64,000 bases of DNA from an uncultured Tenacibaculum sp. GTDB taxonomy: Bacteria; Bacteroidota; Bacteroidia; Flavobacteriales; Flavobacteriaceae. The notes beneath the pieces are model-generated. The model did not search any database. It was not told where the DNA came from and saw only the letters and a list, made by a program, of their open reading frames with translations. The DNA lies in NCBI GenBank assembly GCA_947493285.1, contig CANLQH010000001.1:372001-436000 (forward strand). The letters are read 5' to 3'. How positions within the stretch are numbered: the stretch's first letter is position 1; the number at the start of each line of letters is the position of its first letter. This document shows positions 54,655 through 62,433 of this stretch, one piece after another. Both the position numbers and the translations under genes were made by a program.

Positions 54655-56304
54655 ATGAAGAAAAAAATATTTTTTATAATTATAATATTGACTCTAACTT
54701 CCACCAAAGCACAAAACAAAACTAGTTTTGACAATATAAATAGTTTACCTAAAGAGCAAATTTTCATTCACTATAATTCTAATTTCTTACTCACAGGGGA
54801 AGTTCTTTATTATAAAATATACTGTTTAAATAAAGTTCAAAAAACAGCTTCAACATACAGCAAGGTAGCTTACTTAGAATTGATTAATTCTAAAAACGAA
54901 CGAATTATAAAACAAAAGATTAATCTTAAAAATGGTTCAGGGTATGGCGATTTTTTTATAAATACATCTATTAAAACAGGTTCTTATAAATTAATATCTT
55001 ACACCCAATGGATGAGAAATAAGCAGAATTTTTATGAGGAAGATATATTTATTGTTAATACTTTTTCACAAAAATTAAATAAAGCTAATAGCGATTTACA
55101 AAAAAACATTAATAAAAAGGAGTTAGATATTTTATTAAAAGACAATATTGGCACATACTCTAAACGAGAAAAAATATCGATAAACCTAAGTGAGATTACT
55201 AAACATACTATAAAAAACTTATCCGTTTCTATCCGAAAAAAAGAAAAATTTAATTTCTCTAAAAAAAACAATTCGAAAACTATTTTAAACAGTACAAACA
55301 AAGAAACCAACAGTTTTAATTTTTATCTACCAGAATTAAGAGGCACGTTAATAAAAGGAAAACTATTTTCTAAAAAAAGACAAAGGAAAATTTCTAATAT
55401 AAAATTAGCGTTATCTATTAAAGGTAATAATAACATTACTAAAACATCTATCACGAATAAATTAGGTGAGTTTTATTTTAACATCAGAGACCTTAGAGCT
55501 TCTTCTATTGTAGTTCAGCTCTTAAATGAAAATTTCGAGGACTATGAAATTAAGTTAATAAACAAAGAAAACTTAGAAAAAAAATTCACTAACTTTAAAG
55601 AGATATACTTAAATGATGCTATATCAAAAATTATAAAAGAACGGAATCTACATTTGCAAATAGAAAATGCATATTATAGTACTAAAAAAGATACTCTTTT
55701 TAATCTAAACAAAGAAGATTCCTTGTTTAATTTTCTAAAAAAAACATACAAATTAGATGAATACAAAAGGTTTAAAACAGTAGAAGAAACTTTTATTGAA
55801 ATAATAAAAGATGTATGGATTACAAAAAATAAGGAAAACTATAAAATTCATGTTTCTATTCCAAACCCAAATAAAACTCGAAACTATTCTCCTTCACTAC
55901 TTATCATTGATGGTCACATTGTATATAATCATAATGATTTTATTGATTTTGACATGAAAAGAATAGACTCCATTTCTATTGTTAAAAACAAATATTTTTA
56001 CGGTAATAATATTTATAGAGGCGTTATAATTGTTAGAACTTTTAAAAATGACTATACCCCAAATGCTAAAGAATATAAAATTTTAAAATCACAACCAGAT
56101 AAAAAATATTTTTTTCAAGAGCATAGCATAAACAACAAAAGAATTCCAGACTACAGAACTCAAATATACTGGAACCCAAATGTAAATACAAAAGAACTTA
56201 CTTTTTACTCCTCCGATGTTATTGGAGATTTTCAAATTGAAATCGAAGGTTTTACTTATCAAGGTGCACCAATTTCTATAAAAAAATATTTTTCTGTAAA
56301 GTAA
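54655..56304 (+). CDS. Exported protein, reduced MG2/plug-like architecture
   Basis: A 549-residue exported protein, signal peptide 1-19 (LTSTKAQ). Residues 30-130 resemble the MG2-type domain found in macroglobulin-like proteins of this phylum: LPKEQIFIHYNSNFLLTGEVLYYKIYCLN, then GSGYGDFFINTSIKTGSYKLISYTQWMRN. A carboxypeptidase-like stretch follows at about 225-300 (GTLIKGKLFSKKRQRKISNIKLALSIKG). Residues about 405-470 have a plug-like end (SLLIIDGHIVYNHNDFIDFDMKRIDSISIVKN, YRGVIIVRTF) but there is no barrel. It may be a periplasmic or surface partner of the receptor. Function unknown. Confidence 0.72.
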   Translation: MKKKIFFIIIILTLTSTKAQNKTSFDNINSLPKEQIFIHYNSNFLLTGEVLYYKIYCLNKVQKTASTYSKVAYLELINSKNERIIKQKINLKNGSGYGDFFINTSIKTGSYKLISYTQWMRNKQNFYEEDIFIVNTFSQKLNKANSDLQKNINKKELDILLKDNIGTYSKREKISINLSEITKHTIKNLSVSIRKKEKFNFSKKNNSKTILNSTNKETNSFNFYLPELRGTLIKGKLFSKKRQRKISNIKLALSIKGNNNITKTSITNKLGEFYFNIRDLRASSIVVQLLNENFEDYEIKLINKENLEKKFTNFKEIYLNDAISKIIKERNLHLQIENAYYSTKKDTLFNLNKEDSLFNFLKKTYKLDEYKRFKTVEETFIEIIKDVWITKNKENYKIHVSIPNPNKTRNYSPSLLIIDGHIVYNHNDFIDFDMKRIDSISIVKNKYFYGNNIYRGVIIVRTFKNDYTPNAKEYKILKSQPDKKYFFQEHSINNKRIPDYRTQIYWNPNVNTKELTFYSSDVIGDFQIEIEGFTYQGAPISIKKYFSVK

Positions 56305-56308
56305 TTTA

Positions 56309-56345
56309 AAAACCACAACCTTTCAGTTGTGGTTTTTTGTTTACA
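56309..56345 (+). repeat. 37-base direct repeat containing a terminator, right copy
   Basis: Same 37 bases as 49871-49907 with one mismatch. Here it ends the transcript of the TonB cassette. The bases on either side of the two copies are unrelated, apart from a short A/T stretch just before. Confidence 0.9.
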
Positions 56346-56353
56346 TTTACCCG

Positions 56354-56941
56354 ATGAATTTTTTAGCGCATTTATATCTTTCTGAAAACAAAACAGAAAT
56401 TATGATTGGAAATTTTATTGCCGATCATATAAAGGGTAATAAATTTTCTCACTTTTCAGAAGGTATTAAAAAAGGAATCATTTTCCATCGTGAAATAGAC
56501 ACTTATACAGACGCTCACCCCATTGTAAGAAAAAGTAAACGTAGGTTACACGAAAGGTACCGCCATTATGATGGAGTTATTATTGATATTTTTTTCGATC
56601 ATTTTTTAGCCAAAAACTGGAAAGAATATTCTGAAATTCCTCTAAACGTTTATGCAACTTCAGTATATAATTTGTTACAAGAAAATATCAATATTCTTCC
56701 TGAAAAAACACAAGAACTTTTACCTTATATGATAAAGTATAATTGGCTATACAATTATCAGTTCGCAAAAGGAATTCAAGAAGTTTTAAACGGAATGAAC
56801 AGGCGCACTCAAGGTAAATCTCAAATGAATTTAGCCTCTGAAGACTTACTAATTCATTATGATTTATTTGAAGAAGATTTTAAAGCCTTTTTTCAAGAAT
56901 TAAGAACGTTTTGCAAAAGCAAAACTCTTCATTTCTCATAA
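56354..56941 (+). CDS. acpH: Acyl carrier protein phosphodiesterase-like protein
   Basis: A 195-residue protein of the DUF479/AcpH family, an HD-related fold. Typical start MNFLAHLYLSENKTE, then IGNFIADHIKGNK, FHREIDTYTDAHPIV, the metal-binding D in IIDIFFDHFLAKNW. AcpH removes the phosphopantetheine arm from ACP; in Bacteroidota this assignment is by similarity. A longer frame from 56327 begins within the terminator and is not used. Confidence 0.88.
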   Translation: MNFLAHLYLSENKTEIMIGNFIADHIKGNKFSHFSEGIKKGIIFHREIDTYTDAHPIVRKSKRRLHERYRHYDGVIIDIFFDHFLAKNWKEYSEIPLNVYATSVYNLLQENINILPEKTQELLPYMIKYNWLYNYQFAKGIQEVLNGMNRRTQGKSQMNLASEDLLIHYDLFEEDFKAFFQELRTFCKSKTLHFS

Positions 56942-56945
56942 ATAA

Positions 56946-57800
56946 TTGATTTTAATAGAATCACATAAAGTTCCAGAATTAGATAATCCTATTCGCTTAC
57001 AAGAATACGGAATTAAGATTTTTAGTACTAACCCAACCAAATCAGGACTTAAAAAAGCTATAAAAAAAGGATTGGTCTTTGTTAATGGTGAATTAGCTTC
57101 AACTGCACTTTTTATTAAAGGAGATGAGACTATTGAACTTTTTGAAATCGAAAATAACAAGAAAGAATTTCATTTTCCGTTAGAAGTTTTATTTGAAGAT
57201 GATTATTTAGCTATTATCTACAAACCTGCTGGGATTTTAGTTAGTGGGAACTCTTTTGCTACCATTGATAATACATTATCTCAAAATCTACAAAAAAGCT
57301 CACAATCAGACGCTGTTCGTCCAAGACCTGTGCATCGTTTAGATTACCCTACAAGCGGACTATTATTGATAGGTAAAACAAACGCATCAATTATTGCCTT
57401 GAATAAACTTTTTGAAAACAAAGAAATTCAAAAAACTTACCATGCCATTACTATTGGCCGTATGAAACAAGGTGGAGGTATTGATATCAACATAGACTCT
57501 AAAAAAGCGCTTACACAATTTAAAGTTTTACAAACCGTAAAATCAGAGCGATTTAAGTTTTTAAACCTAGTTGAACTTAAACCTAAAACAGGAAGAAAGC
57601 ACCAATTAAGAAAACATTTATTAGCTATAGGAAATCCTATTTTAGGAGATAAAGAACATTTTATTGAAAGCTTAATTTTAAACGGAAAAGGGTTATACCT
57701 CCATGCCACTTCTTTAAAATTCACACATCCTTTTACCAAAGAAATAATTTCTATCACTAAAGAACTCCCTAAAAAATTTCAAAAGATATTTTCTACTTAA
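56946..57800 (+). CDS. RluA-family pseudouridine synthase
   Basis: A 284-residue synthase with a short S4-like RNA-binding N-terminus (LQEYGIKIFSTNPTKSGLKKAIKKGLVFVNGE) and the RluA catalytic domain: RPVHRLDYPTSGLLLIGKT with the catalytic Asp in HRLD, then KPKTGRKHQLRKHLLAIGNPILGD. The exact RNA target is not clear. No ATG is available at the N-terminus; the frame starts with TTG at 56946, four bases after the previous stop. Confidence 0.93.
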   Translation: MILIESHKVPELDNPIRLQEYGIKIFSTNPTKSGLKKAIKKGLVFVNGELASTALFIKGDETIELFEIENNKKEFHFPLEVLFEDDYLAIIYKPAGILVSGNSFATIDNTLSQNLQKSSQSDAVRPRPVHRLDYPTSGLLLIGKTNASIIALNKLFENKEIQKTYHAITIGRMKQGGGIDINIDSKKALTQFKVLQTVKSERFKFLNLVELKPKTGRKHQLRKHLLAIGNPILGDKEHFIESLILNGKGLYLHATSLKFTHPFTKEIISITKELPKKFQKIFST

Positions 57801-57852
57801 CAACTTGTCAGTTTTAAGTTTATAATCCGACCATATAAAAAATAATTTTTGG

Positions 57853-58344
57853 ATGAAAAACTTTCTACTTATTCTATTATTAGTATCATTTTCTACCTTT
57901 TCTCAAGAAATGAGTATTAAAAAATTAAATGAAATTATAAAACAAAAGTCTGACACTTTACAAGTAAAAGGAAATTCATGGCATTTTACATTAAAAGATA
58001 GGTCATTAATTTGTATCGCCGATAAAAATGCAAATAGAATGCGAATCATATCTCCTATAGCCAAGAAAGAACAATTAGATGACACTCTAATTTTAAACTC
58101 ATTGATTGCTAATTTCCACACAGCCTTAGATGTTAAATATGCAATTTCTGATGACGTTTTATGGTCTGTATTTACACACCCTTTAAAAGAATTATCAGTA
58201 CATCAAGTAGAAGATGCTATTTTACAAGTTTACAATGCCAATATTACTTTCGGAACCATATTTTCTAGCACATCACTCTCTTTTCCTGGCAGCACAAAAA
58301 AGAATCTTCCAAAAGAAAATAAATATTTAGAAAACAAAATTTAA
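57853..58344 (+). CDS. Exported hypothetical protein
   Basis: A 163-residue protein with signal peptide 1-17 (SFSTFSQ). The middle (SWHFTLKDRSLICIADKNANRMRIISPI, then a helix and DVLWSVFTHPLKELSVHQVEDAILQVYNAN) has the alpha/beta look of a YbjN or type III chaperone-like fold, which is a weak impression. It is between the RluA gene and trmD on the same strand. Function unknown. Confidence 0.7.
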   Translation: MKNFLLILLLVSFSTFSQEMSIKKLNEIIKQKSDTLQVKGNSWHFTLKDRSLICIADKNANRMRIISPIAKKEQLDDTLILNSLIANFHTALDVKYAISDDVLWSVFTHPLKELSVHQVEDAILQVYNANITFGTIFSSTSLSFPGSTKKNLPKENKYLENKI

Positions 58345-58386
58345 TTTTACTTTTAAATACCGTCTAAAAAAAATATAGAATTCTTG

Positions 58387-58394
58387 TACATTTG
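58387..58394 (+). promoter_or_regulatory. Promoter -7 element of trmD
   Basis: TACATTTG, a perfect TAnnTTTG, only five bases before the trmD ATG at 58400, so the message would be nearly leaderless. Confidence 0.55.
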
Positions 58395-58399
58395 CAGCT

Positions 58400-59080
58400 A
58401 TGCGAATAGATATTATTACTGTAGCTCCAGAATTACTAAAAAGCCCGTTTGAACACTCAATGATGAAACGTGCTATTGACAAAGGTTTAGCCGAAGTTCA
58501 TTTTCATAATTTACGTGAGTATGGCTTGGGTAATTATCGTCAGTTAGACGATACACAGTTTGGTGGTGGTGCTGGTATGGTTTTAATGATTGAACCGATT
58601 GATAAATGTATTTCAAAACTGCAATCTGAAAGAGATTATGATGAAATCATTTATATGACTCCTGATGCTAAAACTTTAAATCAAGTTACTGCAAATACAC
58701 TTTCTTTAAAAGAAAACATCATCATCCTAACTGGGCATTATAAAGGTGTAGATCAACGTGTTCGTGATAAATTCATTACTAAAGAAATTTCTATTGGAGA
58801 TTATGTTTTAACTGGAGGCGAATTAGCAGCTGCTATTTTATGCGATGCAGTTATTAGATTAATTCCTGGAGTTTTAGGAGACGAACAATCAGCTTTAACA
58901 GATTCTTTTCAAGATAATTTACTCTCTCCTCCTGTATATACACGTCCTGCCGAATACCATGGGATGAAAGTTCCAGAAATTTTGCTTTCAGGAAACTTTC
59001 CGAAGATTGAGGAATGGAGAAGCGAAAAAGCAATTGAACGCACACAACAAATAAGACCAGATTTATTAGATGAAAACTAA
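58400..59080 (+). CDS. trmD: tRNA (guanine-N1)-methyltransferase
   Basis: A 226-residue TrmD, methylating G37 of tRNAs. Trefoil-knot motifs: [43 protein letters not shown], and the C-terminal helical domain ([10 protein letters not shown]). rimM and rpsP, its usual neighbours, are absent; rplS comes only after two glycosyltransferase genes. The start is immediately downstream of a promoter element. Its end overlaps the next gene by 11 bases. Confidence 0.98.
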   Translation: MRIDIITVAPELLKSPFEHSMMKRAIDKGLAEVHFHNLREYGLGNYRQLDDTQFGGGAGMVLMIEPIDKCISKLQSERDYDEIIYMTPDAKTLNQVTANTLSLKENIIILTGHYKGVDQRVRDKFITKEISIGDYVLTGGELAAAILCDAVIRLIPGVLGDEQSALTDSFQDNLLSPPVYTRPAEYHGMKVPEILLSGNFPKIEEWRSEKAIERTQQIRPDLLDEN

Positions 59081-59816
59081 TTCTACTTATAATTTAGTTA
59101 TTGTTGTTCCTTGTTACAACGAGCAAGACAGGCTACCTGTATCGCAATTTAAAACTTTTGCTAAATCGAATCCTGAAACTCTTATTTGTTTTGTTAATGA
59201 CGGATCTAAAGATAATACAGAAGTAGTTTTATCTAAACTAGAAGAAGAACACCCTAATACAATAACACAGCTTTCTTTAACAAAAAATGCTGGAAAAGCA
59301 GGAGCTGTTAGACAAGGGTTTTTACATTGTATTGAAAAATTCAATTTTAACAAAATTGCATATTTAGATGCAGATTTAGCTACATCTCTTGAAGAATGTG
59401 TTAGAGTAAGTGAATCTGTAAAAGATGATATTGTTTTTTCTTTTGGGTCAAGAATATCTAAAATAGACAATAATATCGATCGCAAATTCTATCGTTTTTT
59501 TATAGGTAGATTCATCGCAACTCTTATTTCAAGACAATTAAAAATAGCCGTTTACGACACGCAATGTGGTTGTAAAGTTTTTAATCAAAAAATTGTTTCC
59601 GAAATATTTAAAGATAATTTTATTTCAAAATGGCTTTTTGACGTTGAGATTCTCCATAGAATCATCACTATTTATAAAAAAGAAAACATAAAAAACATTG
59701 CTAGAGAAATCCCTCTAAAGGCATGGATTGATACTGATGATTCTCGTGTAGAGTTTAGCTACTTCTTTAAACTTTGGTTCGATTTATTGGCTATTGGAAA
59801 AAAATATAAAAAATAA
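59070..59816 (+). CDS. Family 2 glycosyltransferase (dolichyl-phosphate mannose synthase-like)
   Basis: A 248-residue GT2 enzyme. [22 protein letters not shown] and YLDADLATS give the GT-A nucleotide-sugar motifs. No transmembrane helices, as in DPM1-type enzymes that charge polyprenyl phosphate. Its overlap with trmD (11 bases) and partnership with the ArnT-like gene suggest it supplies a lipid-linked sugar that the membrane enzyme transfers. Sugar and acceptor are not identified. Confidence 0.9.
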   Translation: MKTNSTYNLVIVVPCYNEQDRLPVSQFKTFAKSNPETLICFVNDGSKDNTEVVLSKLEEEHPNTITQLSLTKNAGKAGAVRQGFLHCIEKFNFNKIAYLDADLATSLEECVRVSESVKDDIVFSFGSRISKIDNNIDRKFYRFFIGRFIATLISRQLKIAVYDTQCGCKVFNQKIVSEIFKDNFISKWLFDVEILHRIITIYKKENIKNIAREIPLKAWIDTDDSRVEFSYFFKLWFDLLAIGKKYKK

Positions 59817-59823
59817 CTTTTCT

Positions 59824-61212
59824 ATGAATACTGGTTTTATAAAAAAACACTTTTTTGCTATTGTTGTATTCTTATTGGTTTTATTAAGAGTAATCTTAAA
59901 TGCTTTTATTCCTTTAATGGATAAAACCGAAGCTCGTTATGCAGAGATTGCACGTATAATGGCAGAAACTAATAACTATATAACTCCTCAGATAGATTAT
60001 GGAGTACCTTTTTGGGCTAAACCACCACTTTCTACTTGGATGTCTGCAATTAGTATCGAAATTTTCGGAGCTAATGAATTTGCTGCTCGTTTACCTTATT
60101 TATTACTATCTATTTTAGTTGTTTTTTTAATTGGTAAATACGCAACAAAAGAAAAGCTTTCTTTTTACTTACCAGGATTCATCATTTTAACTATTCCACA
60201 ATTTTTAATTCATGCAGGAGTAGTATCAACAGATACTGCCTTAATGTTTTGTACTACGTTAGTAATGCTTTCTTTTTGGGAAGGCATGAAAGAGAATGCT
60301 AATAAAATGTGGAAATACTTAATTTTCTTAGGATTTGGGTTAGGGCTTTTAGCTAAAGGACCAATAATATTTATTTTAACCTTACCTCCTATTTTCTTTT
60401 GGTCATTATATACAAAGTCATTTTTTAAAATATTCAAACAATTTAATCTTTTAATAGGATTACCTATTGTAGCTATCATCGCACTACCTTGGTATTACTT
60501 TGCTGAACAAAAAACACCAGGATTTATAGATTATTTTATTGTTGGTGAACATTTTAAACGTTTTTTCGATAGTACTTGGAGCGGAGATAAATACGGTTTT
60601 CCTAAACAACAACCATTAGGCATTATATGGCTATTTCTTTTAGCCTTTGCCTTACCATGGATACAAGTGGTGATAGGTAAAATATGGAAACATAAAAAAA
60701 TTGTAAAAACAAATCCTTGGGTAATTTTCTTATTATTTTGGTTACTATGGACTCCTTTATTTTTCACTATCTCTAAAAGTTTAATTCACCCATACATAAT
60801 GCCAGTAATTGTTCCTATAGCATTGTTAGTTACTCATTTCTGGAAAGATTTACAACAAAAGAAATTAGTTATCGGTATCGCCTTAATAATACCAGTATTG
60901 GCATTCTTTACCCTAATTGCAGGAACATTTACTGATAAAATTGAATACTTATCAAAAACCGATAAATATTTAATTGAAAAAAATTACGATAATCAAATCC
61001 CTTTATACTATTACAATACAAAGAGTTATTCTAGTCAGTTTTACTCTAAAGGAAAATCGAAAAGTATCACTAAAGAAGAATTAGAAAAACTAGTAAATGA
61101 TTCTAGTACTTTCTTTATTATAATACCCAAAAAGAAAAAATTAGAGAGTATTACTGATTCTTTTGTTTTATTAGAGGAAAGTAAAAAAAATCAAATATTT
61201 AAAGTCAATTAA
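59824..61212 (+). CDS. ArnT-like membrane glycosyltransferase (PMT family)
   Basis: A 462-residue membrane protein with about ten to twelve helices, starting at the ATG at 59824 (seven bases after the GT2 stop). The first loop has DKTEARYAEIARIMAET, the catalytic DE/ER motif of ArnT/PMT transferases, and VPFWAKPPLSTW follows. The C-terminal part outside the helices is about 100 residues. It would transfer a sugar from polyprenyl phosphate to lipid A or another envelope acceptor. Paired with the GT2 gene. Confidence 0.9.
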   Translation: MNTGFIKKHFFAIVVFLLVLLRVILNAFIPLMDKTEARYAEIARIMAETNNYITPQIDYGVPFWAKPPLSTWMSAISIEIFGANEFAARLPYLLLSILVVFLIGKYATKEKLSFYLPGFIILTIPQFLIHAGVVSTDTALMFCTTLVMLSFWEGMKENANKMWKYLIFLGFGLGLLAKGPIIFILTLPPIFFWSLYTKSFFKIFKQFNLLIGLPIVAIIALPWYYFAEQKTPGFIDYFIVGEHFKRFFDSTWSGDKYGFPKQQPLGIIWLFLLAFALPWIQVVIGKIWKHKKIVKTNPWVIFLLFWLLWTPLFFTISKSLIHPYIMPVIVPIALLVTHFWKDLQQKKLVIGIALIIPVLAFFTLIAGTFTDKIEYLSKTDKYLIEKNYDNQIPLYYYNTKSYSSQFYSKGKSKSITKEELEKLVNDSSTFFIIIPKKKKLESITDSFVLLEESKKNQIFKVN

Positions 61213-61277
61213 CACCTAGTTAAACTTTAAAGCTATAATTATTTAAGTTTTATACTTAAATTTAGATAACTTTTTTT

Positions 61278-61285
61278 TAAATTTG
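61278..61285 (+). promoter_or_regulatory. Promoter -7 element of rplS
   Basis: TAAATTTG, a perfect TAnnTTTG, 70 bases before the rplS start codon. No good -33 element is visible. Confidence 0.6.
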
Positions 61286-61289
61286 CAGC

Positions 61290-61355
61290 CACAAAATCAA
61301 CCTCTGACGAAAAAATCGTGAATGTTGTTTTTAAACAACCATAAATATTAAAGAA
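61290..61355 (+). promoter_or_regulatory. rplS leader, candidate autoregulatory RNA
   Basis: About 65 bases of untranslated leader with two small hairpins: ACGA/TCGT around five A (61307-61319) and GTTGTTT/AAACAAC (61324-61339) ending 16 bases before the ATG. An L19 leader motif has been proposed for flavobacteria, as I recall; whether this is an example needs a covariance search. Confidence 0.4.
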
Positions 61356-61703
61356 ATGGATTTAGTAAAATTTGTTCAAGACGAATTTGTAACAAGAAAC
61401 GAATTACCAGAATTTTCGGCTGGAGACACTATTACAGTGTATTACGAAATTAGAGAAGGTGAAAAAGTACGTACTCAGTTTTTTAGAGGTGTAGTTATTC
61501 AAAGAAGAGGTTCAGGATCTTCTGAAACATTTACTATCAGAAAAATGTCTGGTACTATTGGTGTAGAACGTATCTTCCCAATCAACTTACCTTCTATCCA
61601 AAAAATCGAAGTAAACAAAAGAGGTACAGTTCGTAGAGCTCGTATTTATTACTTTAGAGGTCTTACTGGTAAGAAAGCAAGAATTAAAGAAAAAAGAAAC
61701 TAA
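61356..61703 (+). CDS. rplS: 50S ribosomal protein L19
   Basis: A 115-residue L19, usual length. Typical sequence: LPEFSAGDTITVYYEIREGEK, RTQFFRGVVIQRRGSGSSETFTIRKMS, GVERIFPINLP, VNKRGTVRRARIYYFRGLTGKKARI. It lies at the interface of the 30S and 50S subunits. Alone in its transcript, with its own promoter and terminator, rather than in the rpsP-rimM-trmD-rplS operon seen elsewhere. Confidence 0.98.
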   Translation: MDLVKFVQDEFVTRNELPEFSAGDTITVYYEIREGEKVRTQFFRGVVIQRRGSGSSETFTIRKMSGTIGVERIFPINLPSIQKIEVNKRGTVRRARIYYFRGLTGKKARIKEKRN

Positions 61704-61727
61704 GATTTTCTTTTTCTCAAGAAATTT

Positions 61728-61758
61728 AAAAAACACCATGAAATTCATGGTGTTTTTT
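61728..61758 (+). terminator. Rho-independent terminator
   Basis: 15-base perfect stem (61728-61742 with 61744-61758) around one A, with an ending T-run. Closes rplS. Confidence 0.9.
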
Positions 61759-62122
61759 TATTCACAATTGTTAATAACTACCGTTTATAATTTGTTGATT
61801 ACTAATTAGTTAAAATCAACTAATGAGAATAAAAATTACTTATATTTACAATAGATTTTATTAAGTAAGTAATATCACATTAAAGTTTAACTATAATGAT
61901 TACTGAAAGATAAATGGTAAAGTAACGTTCTTTATATAAAGTTTTTAAACACTAATTAGTTTGTGAATCAAAATAAGTTTGTTCTAGTTATAAACTATTC
62001 TTTAGTTTTATAATTAGTAGTTATAAGTAATTATTGATACGTTTAGCTTTAATTAGTTCGTTTAAAAGCAAAAAGAAGCATTAATTATACAGATAGAATG
62101 TTTGTAGAACAATGTTTCGAAA

Positions 62123-62217
62123 TGAAATAGGAAAGTAGTTTTATCTACGGATGAAAACATAAAACATCGTTTTTATTTGATTGTGTAGCAATACAACTCA
62201 GTGCGAATACTATTTCA
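62123..62217 (+). ncRNA. Candidate structured RNA
   Basis: An 8-base stem (TGAAATAG at 62123-62130 with CTATTTCA at 62210-62217) encloses three short hairpins: GTAG/CTAC (62135-62148), GATG/CATC (62150-62168) and ATTG/CAAT (62180-62192). The layout is cloverleaf-like, and a terminator-like hairpin follows within four bases. Paired by eye only. Confidence 0.3.
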
Positions 62218-62220
62218 AAG

Positions 62221-62267
62221 AAAGCCATATTATTACAAGAAATTGTTTGATATGGCTTTTGTTTTTA
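62221..62267 (+). terminator. Terminator-like hairpin of the candidate RNA
   Basis: AAAGCCATAT (62221-62230) pairs with ATATGGCTTT (62250-62259) over a 19-base loop, followed by a T-rich stretch. There is no upstream gene close by, so it suggests an independent non-coding transcript. Confidence 0.5.
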
Positions 62268-62303
62268 TCAACCTTTTTAGAGATTTAACTTATCCTTTTA
62301 TCA

Positions 62304-62363
62304 AATTCACAATGAAACAAGCTAATTAATAACAATTTAGCATCAAAAAATTCATTGTGAATT
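62304..62363. promoter_or_regulatory. Inverted repeat upstream of icd
   Basis: AATTCACAATGAA (62304-62316) and its perfect reverse complement TTCATTGTGAATT (62351-62363), with a 34-base spacer, end two bases before the -7 element of icd. It could be an operator, with two half-sites, or a hairpin. Confidence 0.55.
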
Positions 62364-62365
62364 CT

Positions 62366-62373
62366 TAAATTTG
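62366..62373 (+). promoter_or_regulatory. Promoter -7 element of icd
   Basis: TAAATTTG, a perfect TAnnTTTG, followed by GCAACAC, very similar to the rplS element (TAAATTTG GCAGCC context). It is 72 bases before the icd ATG. Confidence 0.6.
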
Positions 62374-62433
62374 CAACACTTCAAAATAAAATTTAATGAT
62401 TATTGTGTGCATTAATTAATAATGCCACCTTAA

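Noticed and set aside
49908..56308. The bracketed block considered as a composite transposon or integrative element
   Set aside because: No transposase, integrase, tRNA attachment site or terminal inverted repeats were seen; the repeats are terminators. Transfer by recombination remains possible and is reported separately.
59114..59485. A 123-codon minus-strand frame inside the GT2 gene
   Set aside because: Antisense shadow of a conserved glycosyltransferase; no motif.
61794..61960. ACTAATTAGT palindromes as a regulator-binding array
   Set aside because: In such AT-rich DNA short palindromes arise easily; only two good copies are seen and they are not regularly spaced.
62123..62267. Structured region considered as tmRNA, RNase P RNA or SRP RNA
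   Set aside because: The conserved ends and cores of these RNAs (GGGGCTGA and CCA end for tmRNA; GGAAAGTCC-type core for RNase P; the GGAAGCAG-type SRP loop) are absent. 6S RNA cannot be excluded by eye.
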